Source: Endothia cerciana (taxonomy: Eukaryota; Ascomycota; Sordariomycetes; Diaporthales; Cryphonectriaceae). Taken from it: 64,000 nucleotides of DNA. The notes below the pieces were generated by a model. The model made no database searches and was not told the origin of the DNA. It worked only from the letters and a program-made list of their open reading frames with translations. Position 1 is the first letter of the stretch. Every line of letters begins with the position of its first letter. A program made the position numbers and the translations under genes. Below are positions 42,712-54,410 of the stretch, piece by piece. Location of the stretch: contig JALRMH010000010.1 in the NCBI GenBank assembly GCA_026119935.1, positions 434,001-498,000 on the forward strand. Direction: 5' to 3'.

Positions 42712-43209
42712 GGGGGCTCCTGGTTCATGCACGCTCGACCAGGACGGACCAGCCTGGATGACCGCTTGGTGAAGAGGGCCTTCCTCCCCCCACCCCCCCT
42801 TCTTCCTGGGCTTGAGGAGCGGGTATGGGAAAGGGGGCAAGCAGACGAGGCGTTCTGGGGTTCTGGCTTTAGGCCTTTGGATTGTCTCTTAACCTTTGTG
42901 GTTTTATTTTTAGTTTTTAAGGCCCTTGGTTTCATGTCATGCGCACGGCATGATCCATGAGCCGGACGGAGTACTGGCTTGAGTTGAGGGACATGGGAAT
43001 ACCCAATGACATCTTTTCCCTTCCCCGTCCCACCCTTCCGGCCCCTCGCGGCGGGATGAGCGTGCTCCGTAATGCCGTCTCTGGTTGTCCCCTCGTGAGA
43101 CGGCTGGGCCTTGGAGGTCCTTTCCTGGTCTTCGTACTCGATCCACCACCTGCGCCGTGCGTGCTGTAAGGATTAGTTAGGTCTACCTACCCCGGCCTCG
43201 TCCGTATGC

Positions 43210-43212
<3 letters not shown>

Positions 43213-43244
<32 letters not shown>
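43213..43244. repeat. (GA)16 microsatellite
   Basis: Pure dinucleotide tract of 32 bp. Confidence 0.95.
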
Positions 43245-43245
<1 letters not shown>

Positions 43246-43909
43246 GACGAAGGGCTCCGCACCGATGAGAACGGGATAGGGAGTCCGTATGGGTTTGTAC
43301 ACGGTTCATATCGCATGTATTAGAGGCTCCTTTTTCTTTAACCAGTTTCCGCCTGATGCAGCATGCATATATATCCCCCGTCGCCAGGTTCAGCCACCAC
43401 ATACTTTGTGGCCGGTGTTGCAAGATGACAGAGACGGCGAGCCACAACACCGTCGACCCCCGAGGGAAGGAGAACCTCCCCCCCCCCACCCCCCCAAAAA
43501 AAACCCCCCCGTCGTATCCGTCCCGACCGGTCACCCTGAGATGTAATAGTGTAATCGATTTGCTCCTTTTGTACATGCAACAACAAAGTTTCCCGACAAC
43601 CCCCTTTCCCCCCCCCCCCACACTTCGCCTTCATGACGATCTAACAATTCGCTGGTCATCTCTATGGTTTGTTGGAGCCCCCGGCCAATATGTCCTGGTA
43701 TCGCCTCTAGCTGTTATGCTTTTCCCATGAATCTGTTTCCTCGCGCCCGGGCTGGATGACACCTATCCAGGAACGCGCGCCATGACCGTGGTAGACATAT
43801 GAAATCGTGACTGCCTACTACCGGGTGGACCTGAAAATCTCTTCGCCGGCTGTTTTGATGATTCCACAGAGCAAACGTGCCCTTCGTGGGTGGAAAAAGA
43901 AAGAAGAAA

Positions 43910-43936
43910 AAGAAGAAGAAGAAGAAGAAGAAGAAG
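43910..43936. repeat. (GAA)n microsatellite
   Basis: About nine trinucleotide units on the plus strand, 110 bp past the RabGAP stop codon. Confidence 0.9.
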
Positions 43937-44046
43937 ACAAAAAACAAGTTTGATGCCAGCATGGGGGCCATTAATATTATACCACGAATCGAATATTTCT
44001 TCCGTCACCCAGTGTCATCCTCAGGTCGCCGCCAGAACTCGGCCTC

Positions 44047-47000
44047 CTAGACCTCCAACAGCCCGCGGTCCTTCTGTCCGCGGCTGCGTCCAAACAGGGT
44101 ATGCTTCCTACGCACCCCATCCGCCGAGTCGATGGTCAACATATCCGCCTCCTTCCTGCTGACCGCGATCGTCGCCGCCGTCTGGATCCCTGGGTTGCCC
44201 CCGGCCTCGGCCATGGCCTCCTTGCGCTCGATCTGCAGCTTCTCCTTGCGCTCGGCGCGCTGCTCGTCGAGCAGCTCGGCCGTCAGGTGGTTCAGGCCGT
44301 TGCGCCGCCGGAAACAGATATCCATGAGCCCATTGGCGTCGAGCATCTTGCGCGGCAGGGACTGCACGACGGCGAACACCTCCATAGGATCGTTGATGGC
44401 CTTGATCTCGCTCTCCCCCGCCTTGAAGATCGCCAGCGCCACTCGGAACAGCGTCTTGGAGCCCTCGTAGAAGAACACGTCCCACACCCGGAGGGTCGTC
44501 TCGATGGGCAGCGTGCCGATAAAGCACGACATGAACCAGGCTGTCAGCGCCAGCGTCACGGGCGGCAGGTCGCTGGCCCCCGGGGTAGCCTTGTTGTTCC
44601 TGTGTCTCCGGGACCTCTTCTTGACGGCCGACGAGCCGTCGTCGGAAATCTTGCTCCATACGTTGGGCAGGACCTCCTGGAGTTCAGCCATCAGGACGCT
44701 CAGGTCCACTTTGGAACCCTCTAGGTTCATCTCGTGTGTCCCTGGGAGGTAGACCCGGGTGATGATGTTCAGCAGCCAGAAGGCCTGCTCCTCGGTTTCC
44801 ACAAAGAGCAGCAGCATCCCCCCGAGGAAGTTCAGGGACTGGCAGTAGCCAATATTCGGATTGAAGATTGCGAATGCAGAGAGAACCCGCCGTAGTTGGT
44901 CGATGATCTTCGGCTCGGAGCCTGGTGCTCTGGGTGGCGGATTCGCGGATTGCGTCGAGTTGTTGCGGCTATGGGCGGGAGTCGGATCCGACGGGTCCTG
45001 TCCCGGCGGTGGCACTGTAGCTGTACGCCTGAACCGAACGTTGTCCGGAAACGTTCGATACAGGTCCCTCTCGATGTCCTCCCTGCACACCTCCTTCAGC
45101 TGCCCACCAGCTGCGCGCTTCACCATCTCGTCGTAGACGCCTCGGTTGTGGGCTAGTATCTTAGGACCTCCGGCGTAGTAGAACCATGCTGCGCCTCTCC
45201 ACTCGGGTGGTATCCCCTTCCGTACGAATCTCTTTGCCTTGGCCGAGTGTTGAGGGAAGCGATTCGGCTGGTCCGTCATCAAGCCGTTCTCCTTCAGAAA
45301 CGCCTCCCACTTCTTTCTCCTCCGGGCAAGGTACTCGGAGTATTGGCCATTCCATTCATCATACTCGTCTCGCGTGATGTACTGGTTGGACTTCCGGAAT
45401 CCATACCGGTCATTTGCGCTAGGATCGAGGTCTTCCGGCTGCGCCGCTCCTTGTATGGGTTGTGGAGGGTTCTGTTGCGATGGTGTCTTTTCGGCCATGG
45501 GAGGGGGCTGTGGTGATAGTCTTTCCTGGCTGGGCAGGTCTCTTACTTCAGCCGTCGAGATGAGCTCGTCCTGCTTCTCCGGGGCCTCGACCGGAGAGCT
45601 CTCCTCACTGCGTGGTTCGACCATCTTGCCCGAGTCATGCCTGCTATGCCGCATGCTGTCCGTCTCGGCGTTCAGATCGCCCTCGTCGGCATCTTCGTCG
45701 TCCTCCCCCTTGCCCAGCCCAGATCTTGTTGAGATGAAGCTCAGCCTCATATCCTTCGGCAGAGATGAGGCGAGGCTCTTGCGGAAGAAGGCGTTGGTAT
45801 CTCGGAGGACCTTGGTGCCCTCACCATTCAGAGGGAAGCTTCGTCCTGGGATCGGCATGGGGCTTATCTGGCTCATAGCCTCGAGCAGCCGGCTGGCGGC
45901 CTCGCTGTTGTGAGACATTGCGGATCCAGGTCTTGAAACGTCGTGGTCGTCTGTTCCACGTGTAGCTAACCGCAACGAGGGCATCTCGGGGCGGTCAAGT
46001 TCTATACCGGACATTCTCCGGGCGAGGTCGAAATCGCTGTCGTTGAAGCCGTTTTCATACATACCCATCACATCGTCGACGCTCAGGCTGTCTCGCACCT
46101 CGAGGCTGGGGTTGTGCGGACCGAAGAAAGAGGACTGCCTGGTGTTCCTGAAACTGGAGCTGAGCACGGAACTTGTCTTGGTCATAACACTGGAACGCTC
46201 AGGCTCGGTAAACAGGGTTTCCTGGGCGGTTGACGTAGTCAGATGACTGCGGACGCTGGATCGAATCTCGGACTCGTATAAATGAGATTGCTGGTTGGGG
46301 GCCAGGGGCCCTCCTCGATTGTAATACCGCGGTGGAGCCTGCGGGTGAACCATGTGGGGAGGACCCATAAATTGGCCTGTGGCCGCATTCTGAGACACAT
46401 TCCGACCTGCGGCGCCGAGGCGGTCCTCGGAAGCCTGGTGATGCAGGCTTGGCGTAAGAGAAGTGAAGGTGCTCGCGGACATGTTGGATGCGACCGACGG
46501 CCGCCTCCCTGGCCGCAAGGGGCTATAAGGCAGGTAGGGCGCATAGTTGATGGAGGGGGTCATTGTCCGGGACTCGAGGCGGAGCGAGTCGGACGCGGTG
46601 GACTTGGCGGTGCCGGGTCGGAGATGCATGGCTGAGAAGTCTGGCCGGTTTAGGCTTCTCATGCTGGACTTCCGCGGCCGGGAGAAGTTAAAACTGTCAG
46701 CATTGAGGGCGCTGTAGGCAGTGTCGCCAGACTGCCGGCTGTCTGGCCGATACATCCTGTCAACTTGGCCAGACGTCGTCACCGGATCAGCATGCTCATG
46801 TCGAGGGGCGTGCAGAGACTCGTAGTCCAACTCCAGAGTTCCGTCCTCGGGTATGAAGGGGTGCGCGTACTGGCCGGCCGAGAAGGTAGGCGACTTTGGC
46901 GAGCGGAGAGGAGACGGGGGGAAGTTGGACGCGGGGGTCACGAGCACACCCGCCGTCGGTGTTGTCGCAAGGCCGCCGGGCGCTGGTCGCACATAGACGT

Positions 47001-48003
47001 TCGGCTCGCTTCGAGGGGCCAGCGAGTCCCAGCGAGGAGGACCTGTGGCGGCCGGGGAGACGGGAGTTATCGGCAGGAACTGTCGATCGTGGTGACTGTT
47101 GTTGATGCGTAGGGGTTCGTGCGACTCGGCCGGGCTGTGATGGCGGGGATCGACGGTAGCGAAGGCCGCGCTGGGATCGGGGTCGCGGTAGACCAGGTCG
47201 TCGCGCGCGAGGGGTTGTTGGTCGTGATGTGTCGGGAACTCGACCTGTGAGGGCGAGGAGACGAGCTGGCGATCCTCAGAACAGGTGGAGGTTGGGAAGG
47301 AGGGCGAGAGGTCTGCTGGCTGTCGTTGGGCTGGCAGACCTGTTTGTGTGTGAAGTGTCTGTTGCGAGAGCGTCCGTGTGTTGTGGACCGGGTCCGACGA
47401 AATAAGACGATGGTAAACGAGCGGGTCCGTATTTTGTCGAAGTTGAGCGTCCCGGCGGCGCCGTGTCGAGGGAGATGAGGGGGAGCCAGAGGCTGCCTGC
47501 CAAGGATCGTGACGGCGAGCAGAGGCTGGTGGTGCTGCCGCCGATGCAGGCACTGGTGCCTGCTGACCGTGTGGACTGGTCGGCGTGGAAGGGCTGTAGT
47601 GACTGTACCCGCCAGGCGGATAGGGTGAGCGAGGTGAGCGCGGTGAATGCATTGACGCGGGCGAGGACGGGAATCGCCAGTCCGAGGCAAGCGAACCCAG
47701 CCGCAGCCTCTGCCCAGCACGCCGCTGCTGTCCATGCGGCGGTTGGGCTTGCCGCAGGTCGTCGCGCTGGTGGTGGTGGTGGTGGTGGTGGTGCTCATGC
47801 CCCGTCTGTGGCAGCATCAGTTCGTCCATGTTCTGGAAAGATTCGAATTCGACAGGACCGCGGACGCGGTGCCCACCATCCTGATCCTGAGGCGGGCTGT
47901 CGAGAGATGGTTCCCGCTGGTGGCCCCTGTGCTGTTTTGTATCATGTTCCTGGCGATGGTGACTGGGGCCGTTGGACCTGGGACTGGGCCAGTTGCGGGT
48001 TTG

Positions 48004-48034
<31 letters not shown>

Positions 48035-48243
48035 CTTTGACTGTGGTGACCTGCGCCGCGGATCCAATCCTTTGCCGCTGATTGGGATTGGGGCTCGGCC
48101 TTCACCAATGTTCGGTTGAGATTGCCGAGATCCACATGCGAATACAACTCTTGGGCATGGCGCATTGCACCCTCCCACTCATCAAACGTCGCTCCCGCTT
48201 CCGCCCCTCCATCACCGCGCCCGACACCTCCACGGCCAGCCAT
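44047..48243 (-). CDS. TBC-domain Rab GTPase-activating protein (1398 aa)
   Basis: Single-exon gene. Residues 1-970 are low-complexity and likely disordered, rich in Ser, Pro, His and Gln. They include an SQ dipeptide array (from the hexanucleotide repeat at about 48002-48037) and a run of His (47769-47793). The C-terminal TBC domain (about 1020-1330) has RKGIPPEWRGAAWFYYAGG, the arginine finger in IERDLYRTFPDN (Arg1063), and the glutamine finger in IGYCQSLNFLGGML (Gln1135), then PIETTLRVWDVFFYEG. Both catalytic fingers are intact, so it should stimulate GTP hydrolysis by a Rab protein in vesicle traffic. The arrangement resembles fungal Msb3/Gyp-type GAPs; the exact Rab is unknown. Confidence 0.93.
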
Positions 48244-48828
48244 CGTCTGGGCCGACCTCTCCTCTTGCCTCTTCTCACTTCGATTGGACGTGGGCCAGAC
48301 GCTGGCGACGTCTCGACATGTCGTGCGGGGTCTGCGGAGATTTGTGTCAAGGGAAAGGATTTCGGCCGGCGAGAAGACCGGCGGGCGAGGGAAAACTATC
48401 GACTAAAAAAGTGCGGGCCTATGGCCCCGACTCGAGTTAGGCCAGGAGTTGAGGGGGAAGACTTTAAAAGAGGAACTGCTGAACTCTATCGTGGAGGCAA
48501 AGGCAACGCCAGGTGAGACCGATGTGACGATGATCCCGGGGCTACTGCACGGCCCGGAGCATCCTCTCAACGGCCGCGCAGCATTGCACTGACGAGCTTT
48601 GACGGCTCCTCAAACTTTAACAGCCGCCCAACGACATCTTGTAGGGGGGGGGGGGGAGTCTGTCATCTTTCAGATTCCATCTCCTGGATGTCCTTATTTC
48701 GGCGAGCGGGAAGAGGGACCCCTGATTCACACCGTACGTACGACATGCCGACCGCCACGCGGGCGGGAAAAAGAAACCTTTTTTGTTTTTCCTTCTTTTT
48801 TTCCTTCTTTTTTCTTTTTGCCCTTCCC

Positions 48829-48859
48829 CTCCTCCTCCTCCTCCTCCTCCTCCTCCTCC
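48829..48859. repeat. (TCC)n microsatellite
   Basis: About ten TCC units at the end of a 70-bp polypyrimidine stretch. Confidence 0.9.
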
Positions 48860-50122
48860 GTCTCCTTCTTTCCTCTTCCGGGTTTGGGGCCCGCAGACAG
48901 GTATCCTGAGATCGCAGCCAGAGCAGCAGCACCACAATCCCACAGGCATGTTGGGTCCAGCAAGGGTGCGCCGATGCAGCCTTGTCAGCACGGCACAATG
49001 ACGTTGGAGGCACGGTGTGGGATGCAGCTCCAGGGTTGTCTTTGACGGCTGAGAAGGATCAGATTGTGATTTGCATCCAGCTCGACCCGCCCGCATGACG
49101 CCGCCTCCAGAGAACACCGCGACTCCCGACAGGGCTCGATGGGCAGACAGCAGTAGCCGGTACGACCTCACTGTTGCTGGGGATCACAAGATCATTACAA
49201 CCTCGTGGTGCTGCCTTACTGCCGTACTGTCACTACGTGGAGGTGGTTAGAGCCATGCAGGACTCCGAGATTGTACCAGGAGAAGGGGGCCCATCGGGGC
49301 GCTGCAGCAAGAGCACCAGGCCCGCTCCCGAGCAGGATCGTGTATTCCCGCTTACTTGCAGATCATCGCAGGCACAACAAACAACCTCGAAAGGGAAGCC
49401 CCCCGGCCCTCGAAGCGGACCGTCGACCCGGAATTGGAGCAGACAACACCACCTCCCGGCAATGCCGGTAACCTTGGACGTCTGCCACCAGACTCATCCA
49501 TCCTTCTCTGACACGCGTTCACCAACGTCCAGCTCTGAAGGATCGACCGCGTGCTGCAATTCCTGTCCTCCCGAGCACGCCGCGGCCACCTGGGCACCGG
49601 CCCCCAGGCGACAGCTGCCCCCCAGACCGGGCGGATTCCTGGTACCTGACGCTATTCCTAAAACCCTGAACGGTCGACCCACTCGCGCGATGGCGCTGGT
49701 CTACTTCGGCTGCGGAGCTGGGCGACCCCTTTTTAGCTGATCGGCGCCCTCTCGACTTCCACCAGCGTTCCATTGGGCTTCCAAAAGTTCCACTTCATAG
49801 GCGGACCCCAGCAGACATTTCTTTCCCTTTGGTTCTTTTTCTATCCGCCCCCCCCCCCCCCCTTCCTGCCTGTCCTGCTCTGGGCTTGTGGATTATTTTC
49901 CACCCGGCGCACGACGTCTGGTCGGTCGGTCATATGTTCAACTCCAAAACGGCCCGCGTCGCAACGGATATGAAGCTGCCAGGCCCAGGAGGTTGTAGCC
50001 TCTCGGCAGCAGCATGAGTGTATCATACAGTACAGGATGAGAAAGTCGACACGGGGTGGCTGCCAGACCTAGCTTGGGGTGTCCCGTGTTGCATGATCTC
50101 CTGTCGTGTCTAAGACACACAG

Positions 50123-50162
50123 CAGATGGCTGGGATATAGTTCAGATGGCTGGGATATAGAT
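50123..50162. repeat. 20-bp tandem duplication (one mismatch)
   Basis: CAGATGGCTGGGATATAGTT at 50123-50142 is followed by a copy at 50143-50162 that differs at the penultimate base. Confidence 0.9.
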
Positions 50163-51291
50163 CAGGGGCGACGCGCTTTGGAACCAGGCACCAGGTAAAA
50201 AGGGCCACCAACGTCTGGGTCATCTTATCCGTCTTTGCCTGCCCCTCGGCGGGGACGTCGGGGGTCAGTCAATTGGCTCTTCCGGAGAACAACCTTACCT
50301 CTTCCCAAGATCCCAACTCACCTGCTCCCGGTCGACGTAATGACCTTCACCATCCCACAAGATCACCGGGCAATGTTGACTCCGGGTTACGGAGTTCCAC
50401 GGGATGCGTGGGAGGGGCGGCGGAAAGGGACCCGCCGCTTGTGTTCGCGACGTCCCCCCTCAAACGCTGGTTGCTTGCTTGCTTGGTGCCTCGAAGATTC
50501 GCCTGCGTCCTGCGTCCTGGGTACCTGGCCAGTCTGACTAATACCATCGTTTCTACAAAGTCTTATCGGACCCATGCAGAGCTTCGCATTCCTGAATCCA
50601 CACACCATGGCTTCGAAACAGGCCGTCGGGAAAGAGACAGGGCAAGGGGGCCTCAGCTGCGATGGCTATGCTGACGTCGGTAGTATCTGACCTCGCTCTA
50701 GGCACAGCACTTCCTGCTCGGGCTTCGGGGCTCGATATGAATGCAGCTACCTACGGCCGACATCAGATGTGAACCCGAACAAACGGCACTTGAGCTCTCC
50801 GATCGGCCTTCAAGAGACAGAAGCGCAGCACTGAGTTCACGTGCCGTCAGCAGAAGCTGGGGTTGTGTGATTGACTATTCGGGGCCAATGTCCCTAAAGG
50901 ATTAGGGGGCCTGTGGGTCCTTCAATGTTTGCTGTGTTTCAAGCACGGAGGTTTCAGAGATCCCCTCCGCCGCCGAGTGTCGGGCTGGCGGGAGACCCAT
51001 ACGCCAGACGTCCGGTATCAATACGAGGAATGAGTGAGTCGAAGAGAGCCTCGGGGGCTTGAAGTGGAATAACAACAGTGATAATATGGCTTTACTTACA
51101 TAGTACAAACTTACAGCACAGGTAGACGGCAGGGTCTCCAGGAATCTCGGCATGCCTTCTGTCAACCGCGGGCTACGCAGATGCCCTTCGAACACGAACA
51201 TGGCCGGCGCTCCCTGCCTATATCCCAAATCTATATAGAAATCTCTCCAGCTGAGCGGCGCGCCGTGATCCAGCAATTTTCCATCATGCCC

Positions 51292-51331
51292 TCCCGGTTC
51301 GGCCATCTCTGTCCCGGTTCGGCCATCTCTG
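51292..51331. repeat. 20-bp exact tandem duplication
   Basis: TCCCGGTTCGGCCATCTCTG at 51292-51311 is repeated exactly at 51312-51331. Confidence 0.9.
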
Positions 51332-51827
51332 CGCACCTCCATACCGAGGGACGCCACGCAGAAACCCCCGACTCCTGCAGAGCATAAGAAGTGCCGTCCT
51401 ATCAACCCCCCCTTCTCCCGCCCCCCCTCCAGCCCCCATACTCGAGAGGATGGATGGGCCGCCAGCCGCCAAGGAAACCTTCCCGAAACGGATGAGGTCC
51501 GGCGTGGCATCGCGGCGCAGACCCCGTCTGCGAACCAATTCCCAGTGCCGCCCGGGGCGCCGTGGGACCCGCAATATGGGGTGCTCTGTCCGGGATAGAT
51601 GAGATGACAGGACCGAAAGGGGCCAGGGAACGAGCTGCAACCGCGGAATCGAGTGTATACTATGAAGCTGTATAAGATAACCTTAATCACCTGTGGCGCG
51701 CCTATTCTCATTTCCTTTCCCCCGTCTCCCCAGACTTCGGGTCCCTGCTTCTGTATTCTGCCGTCCGCTTCCTTCCGGCTCGCCGCTGTCGCTGTCCATA
51801 ACCCGTGGTCCTACAGGCGCCGTCAGG

Positions 51828-52664
51828 ATGTTCTCCCCCTCCAAGGCCGCCCTCTCCCTCTCCCTCTCCCTCCTCTCCCTCCTCTCCTTCCTCAGCGCCC
51901 CGGCCTCCGCCGTCTCGTGGTACTTCCTCACCTACTACCCGGCCTCCGGCGCCTACTTCACCCAGCTCTCCGGGTCCATCGTCGTGCCCGAGCTGCCGGC
52001 GGCCGCGACGTACTACCTCTGGCCGGGCCTCCAGCCCACCGACGGGTCCGGGGTGTACCAGAACGTCCTCGACGGGACGTCGGGAACCTGGTGGTTCGGG
52101 TCCGGCTGGTGCTGCTCGAACCCCACCCTGGCCTGGGGCTCCGGGTTCAACACGTACCAGGGCGAGACCGACACGTTCAACAACACCAAGATCGACGATA
52201 CGAACTGGCAGACGACCATCGTGCACGGGTCCACCGGCACGACGGACGTGAACGACTTTGCGCTCTCCGACAAGAGCTTCAACCAGGCCATCTTCGCTAT
52301 CGAGTTGTGAGTGGTACACACCCCCCCCCCCCCAACCCGTCACACCCTCTCCTTGCCTTGGATCCGCATTGCAGGACTGTACTTCCTCTCTTCTGTTGTA
52401 CGTGTGTATATGTTGTGGGCTGACGCGGTGTGTGTGTGTTCTCGTCCGTCGTCTAGGTATGATGTCGACTGGAACTTTGGCGCCCTCACCTTTGAGGACA
52501 TCACCATCGTCGCGGAGGGCAGCAGCACCTCCACATGGTGCACCTCGGACCCGAGCAACTACAACTCGGCCACCGCCTACAGCATCACGGGGGCCAAGGC
52601 GACCGTCAGCGGCACCACCGTGACCTGCACCATCGAGAAGCTGGTGCTCGAGAGCCCTGCGTAG
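51828..52664 (+). CDS. Secreted protein of unknown function, Trp/Tyr-rich
   Basis: Exons 51828-52306 and 52457-52664 are joined across a 150-nt intron (GTGAGT donor, TAG acceptor) in phase 2, giving 228 aa. A signal peptide built from Leu-Ser repeats (1-28, ending SAPASA) precedes a mature domain rich in Trp, Tyr, Gly and Thr, with YYLWPGLQPTDGSGVYQNVL, GTWWFGSGWCCSNP and WGSGFNTYQGETDTFNNT. Cys pairs are CC near 95 and single Cys in exon 2. The beta-rich, aromatic style suggests a lectin- or glucanase-like jelly-roll fold conserved in ascomycetes, but I see no catalytic dyad I can name. The intron holds C13 near its donor, and G16 begins with the last base of the stop codon. Confidence 0.8.
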
Positions 52665-52679
52665 GGGGGGGGGGGGGGG
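52664..52679. repeat. G16 run starting in the stop codon
   Basis: The final G of the TAG stop (52662-52664) is the first of 16 consecutive G residues. Confidence 0.95.
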
Positions 52680-54410
52680 AGAGGGAGTTAAGCGCGGGCG
52701 GCATGAGGGGGAGGGGGCCTCAGAAGAGGATGGGAAGAGCGTCATCCGCACCCGCAGCTGTTCCCAAGTTTTCGTCGCATATACTATCTTACCCGTATGT
52801 TGGTTGGTCCTTGACCTGGGGGATTTACCCACCCCCCCCTTGGCACCTCTGTATATGGTTGATGCCCGAATATAACTTCACGCCACCCACCCGACCTCGT
52901 GACCTCCTGGCGTCCTCCCCTCGAAGCCTAGGCTCAGGTTAACGCAGTCATGATGCCTTGACATCTTATCCATCTTCGACTCGGGTTCTCTCCTTTCGGC
53001 TCACCCCTCGTACGGAGCGGCGCTTCCCGAGTAGGCGCCATCTTCCCCGGCATCTGGTGCCTTTAGCCTCTATACCGAGGACCACGGAGTATTCTGTTCT
53101 CGCCACAACCATTGCCTTACCAGATGGACTGCTGCTGCTGCTGCTGCTGCTGCTAGAGATCCTCGCGCATCACTACCCAGGTGATCCCAGCATAGGATTC
53201 TGATGTACGCTCGGAGCCAACAACAGGTAAGGACGGGACCATCTGAGTACCCTACACACCACACCTGGCCGGATGGAAGTGTGGCCTTTGGTTTAGTCCT
53301 CACCGCCTGCCATGAGCCCCGTGGCACCTTGACCACGGCTCTCTCTCTTCCTCTGTCTCTGCGATATCTTTTGGGCATCCCAGAGCTGTGCAGCACCGCG
53401 CTTGGTGTGGCTGCTGAGGCTGCAGCTCCAGATTCGGCGCCTGGTCCTCATAAAACCCAGGAAACAGGCACGTGCCAAGGGAAGGTGGGGGGGCTGTGTT
53501 TTCCGTCCGTGCCCCTTTTTAGAATCCCATCAAGGGAGACAACCATCTTTCTCCAGATGGGGTCTGGGGAAGGTCCGAGCTCTTATCGGCTTATCGGGGC
53601 GCGTGCATGAGCCTGGACCAGCCTGCGGTCCTTGCTTGATTGCTTGCATCATCATCGGTACCACAGCGGGCCCTTGTACCTCAGCGATCCCTCCTGCAGG
53701 TACGGGGGTACATATTCATGTGAGATCACACCACAGGCCGCCGTCTCAGAGGTACACGCTACATTTGGTCTGGCACCGTAACACCTGCAGAGAGAGAGGG
53801 GGGGGGGGTAACCTCCTTGTCTAGGAGGCAAACAAGTACCAGTAGGTGATGCAGTGAGCTGAACCTTGTCAAGCTTAAGCAGGGCAAGCTACCTCCCCCC
53901 CCCCCAACCCTAGCCTCCCTTCCCCGGCGTGCCCAGCTCCAGCTCCTCGTCCTCGCCTTTTCCCCCTCTCCTCCTCACTTCCCATTTCCCTGCTTGCTTG
54001 CCGTGCCTTGCCCGGCGCCCATACTATGGGATAGCTGTTCCTGTCTGCCGTGAGATCTGCCCTTTCCCACTCCCACCAGACACCCACGCCCCCTCCCCCC
54101 CTTCCTCCCTTTCCTCTTCTCAGTAGTGGGTGCGCGCTTGCAGCAGTAGCTGTGCTGGTCAGCTCCTCCACCCTCCCCCCGTCTTGCTGCTCTTGCCCTG
54201 CCCGTGTGCCCTAGGGACTCTCCCACCCAACCTACCCGCAACCACCCAACTTTCCCTTGCCCTCAGCCTTTTTCCCTTTCCCTTTTCTCTTCCTTTTCTG
54301 TTCCTGCGCTGCCATCCATCTCTCCATCATCCCAATACCTCCTTTGGTATCTTCAAATAGCGCATTTTTATCCAATTGATACCGTTTCGACCCCCCCCCC
54401 CGAAACCACC
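52665..54410. other. Intergenic region with simple repeats
   Basis: (CTG)8 at 53130-53154, G11 at 53798-53808, C11 at 53895-53905 and C11 at 54391-54401, the last ending nine bases before the next ATG. The 53.9-54.4 kb stretch is a long pyrimidine-rich leader. No gene recognised. Confidence 0.5.
53130..53154. repeat. (CTG)8 microsatellite
   Basis: Eight pure CTG units outside any recognised coding exon. Confidence 0.9.

Larger units (their letters stand above)
42712..44046. other. Convergent intergenic region rich in simple repeats
   Basis: Contains (GA)16 at 43213-43244, C-runs at 43478-43487 and 43608-43619, and a (GAA)n tract at 43910-43936. No gene recognised between the E2 and RabGAP 3' ends. 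Confidence 0.55.
48244..51827. other. 3.6-kb gene-poor region
   Basis: Contains G13 (48644-48656), a T/C-rich stretch ending in (TCC)n (about 48829-48859), C15 (49848-49862), and two 20-bp tandem duplications. A 269-codon minus-strand ORF (50902-51711) has no domain and is not called. No tRNA or other RNA gene was recognised. Confidence 0.45.

Noticed and set aside
50902..51711. 269-codon minus-strand ORF
   Set aside because: No domain, no start context, and it spans a 20-bp tandem duplication; composition looks non-coding.
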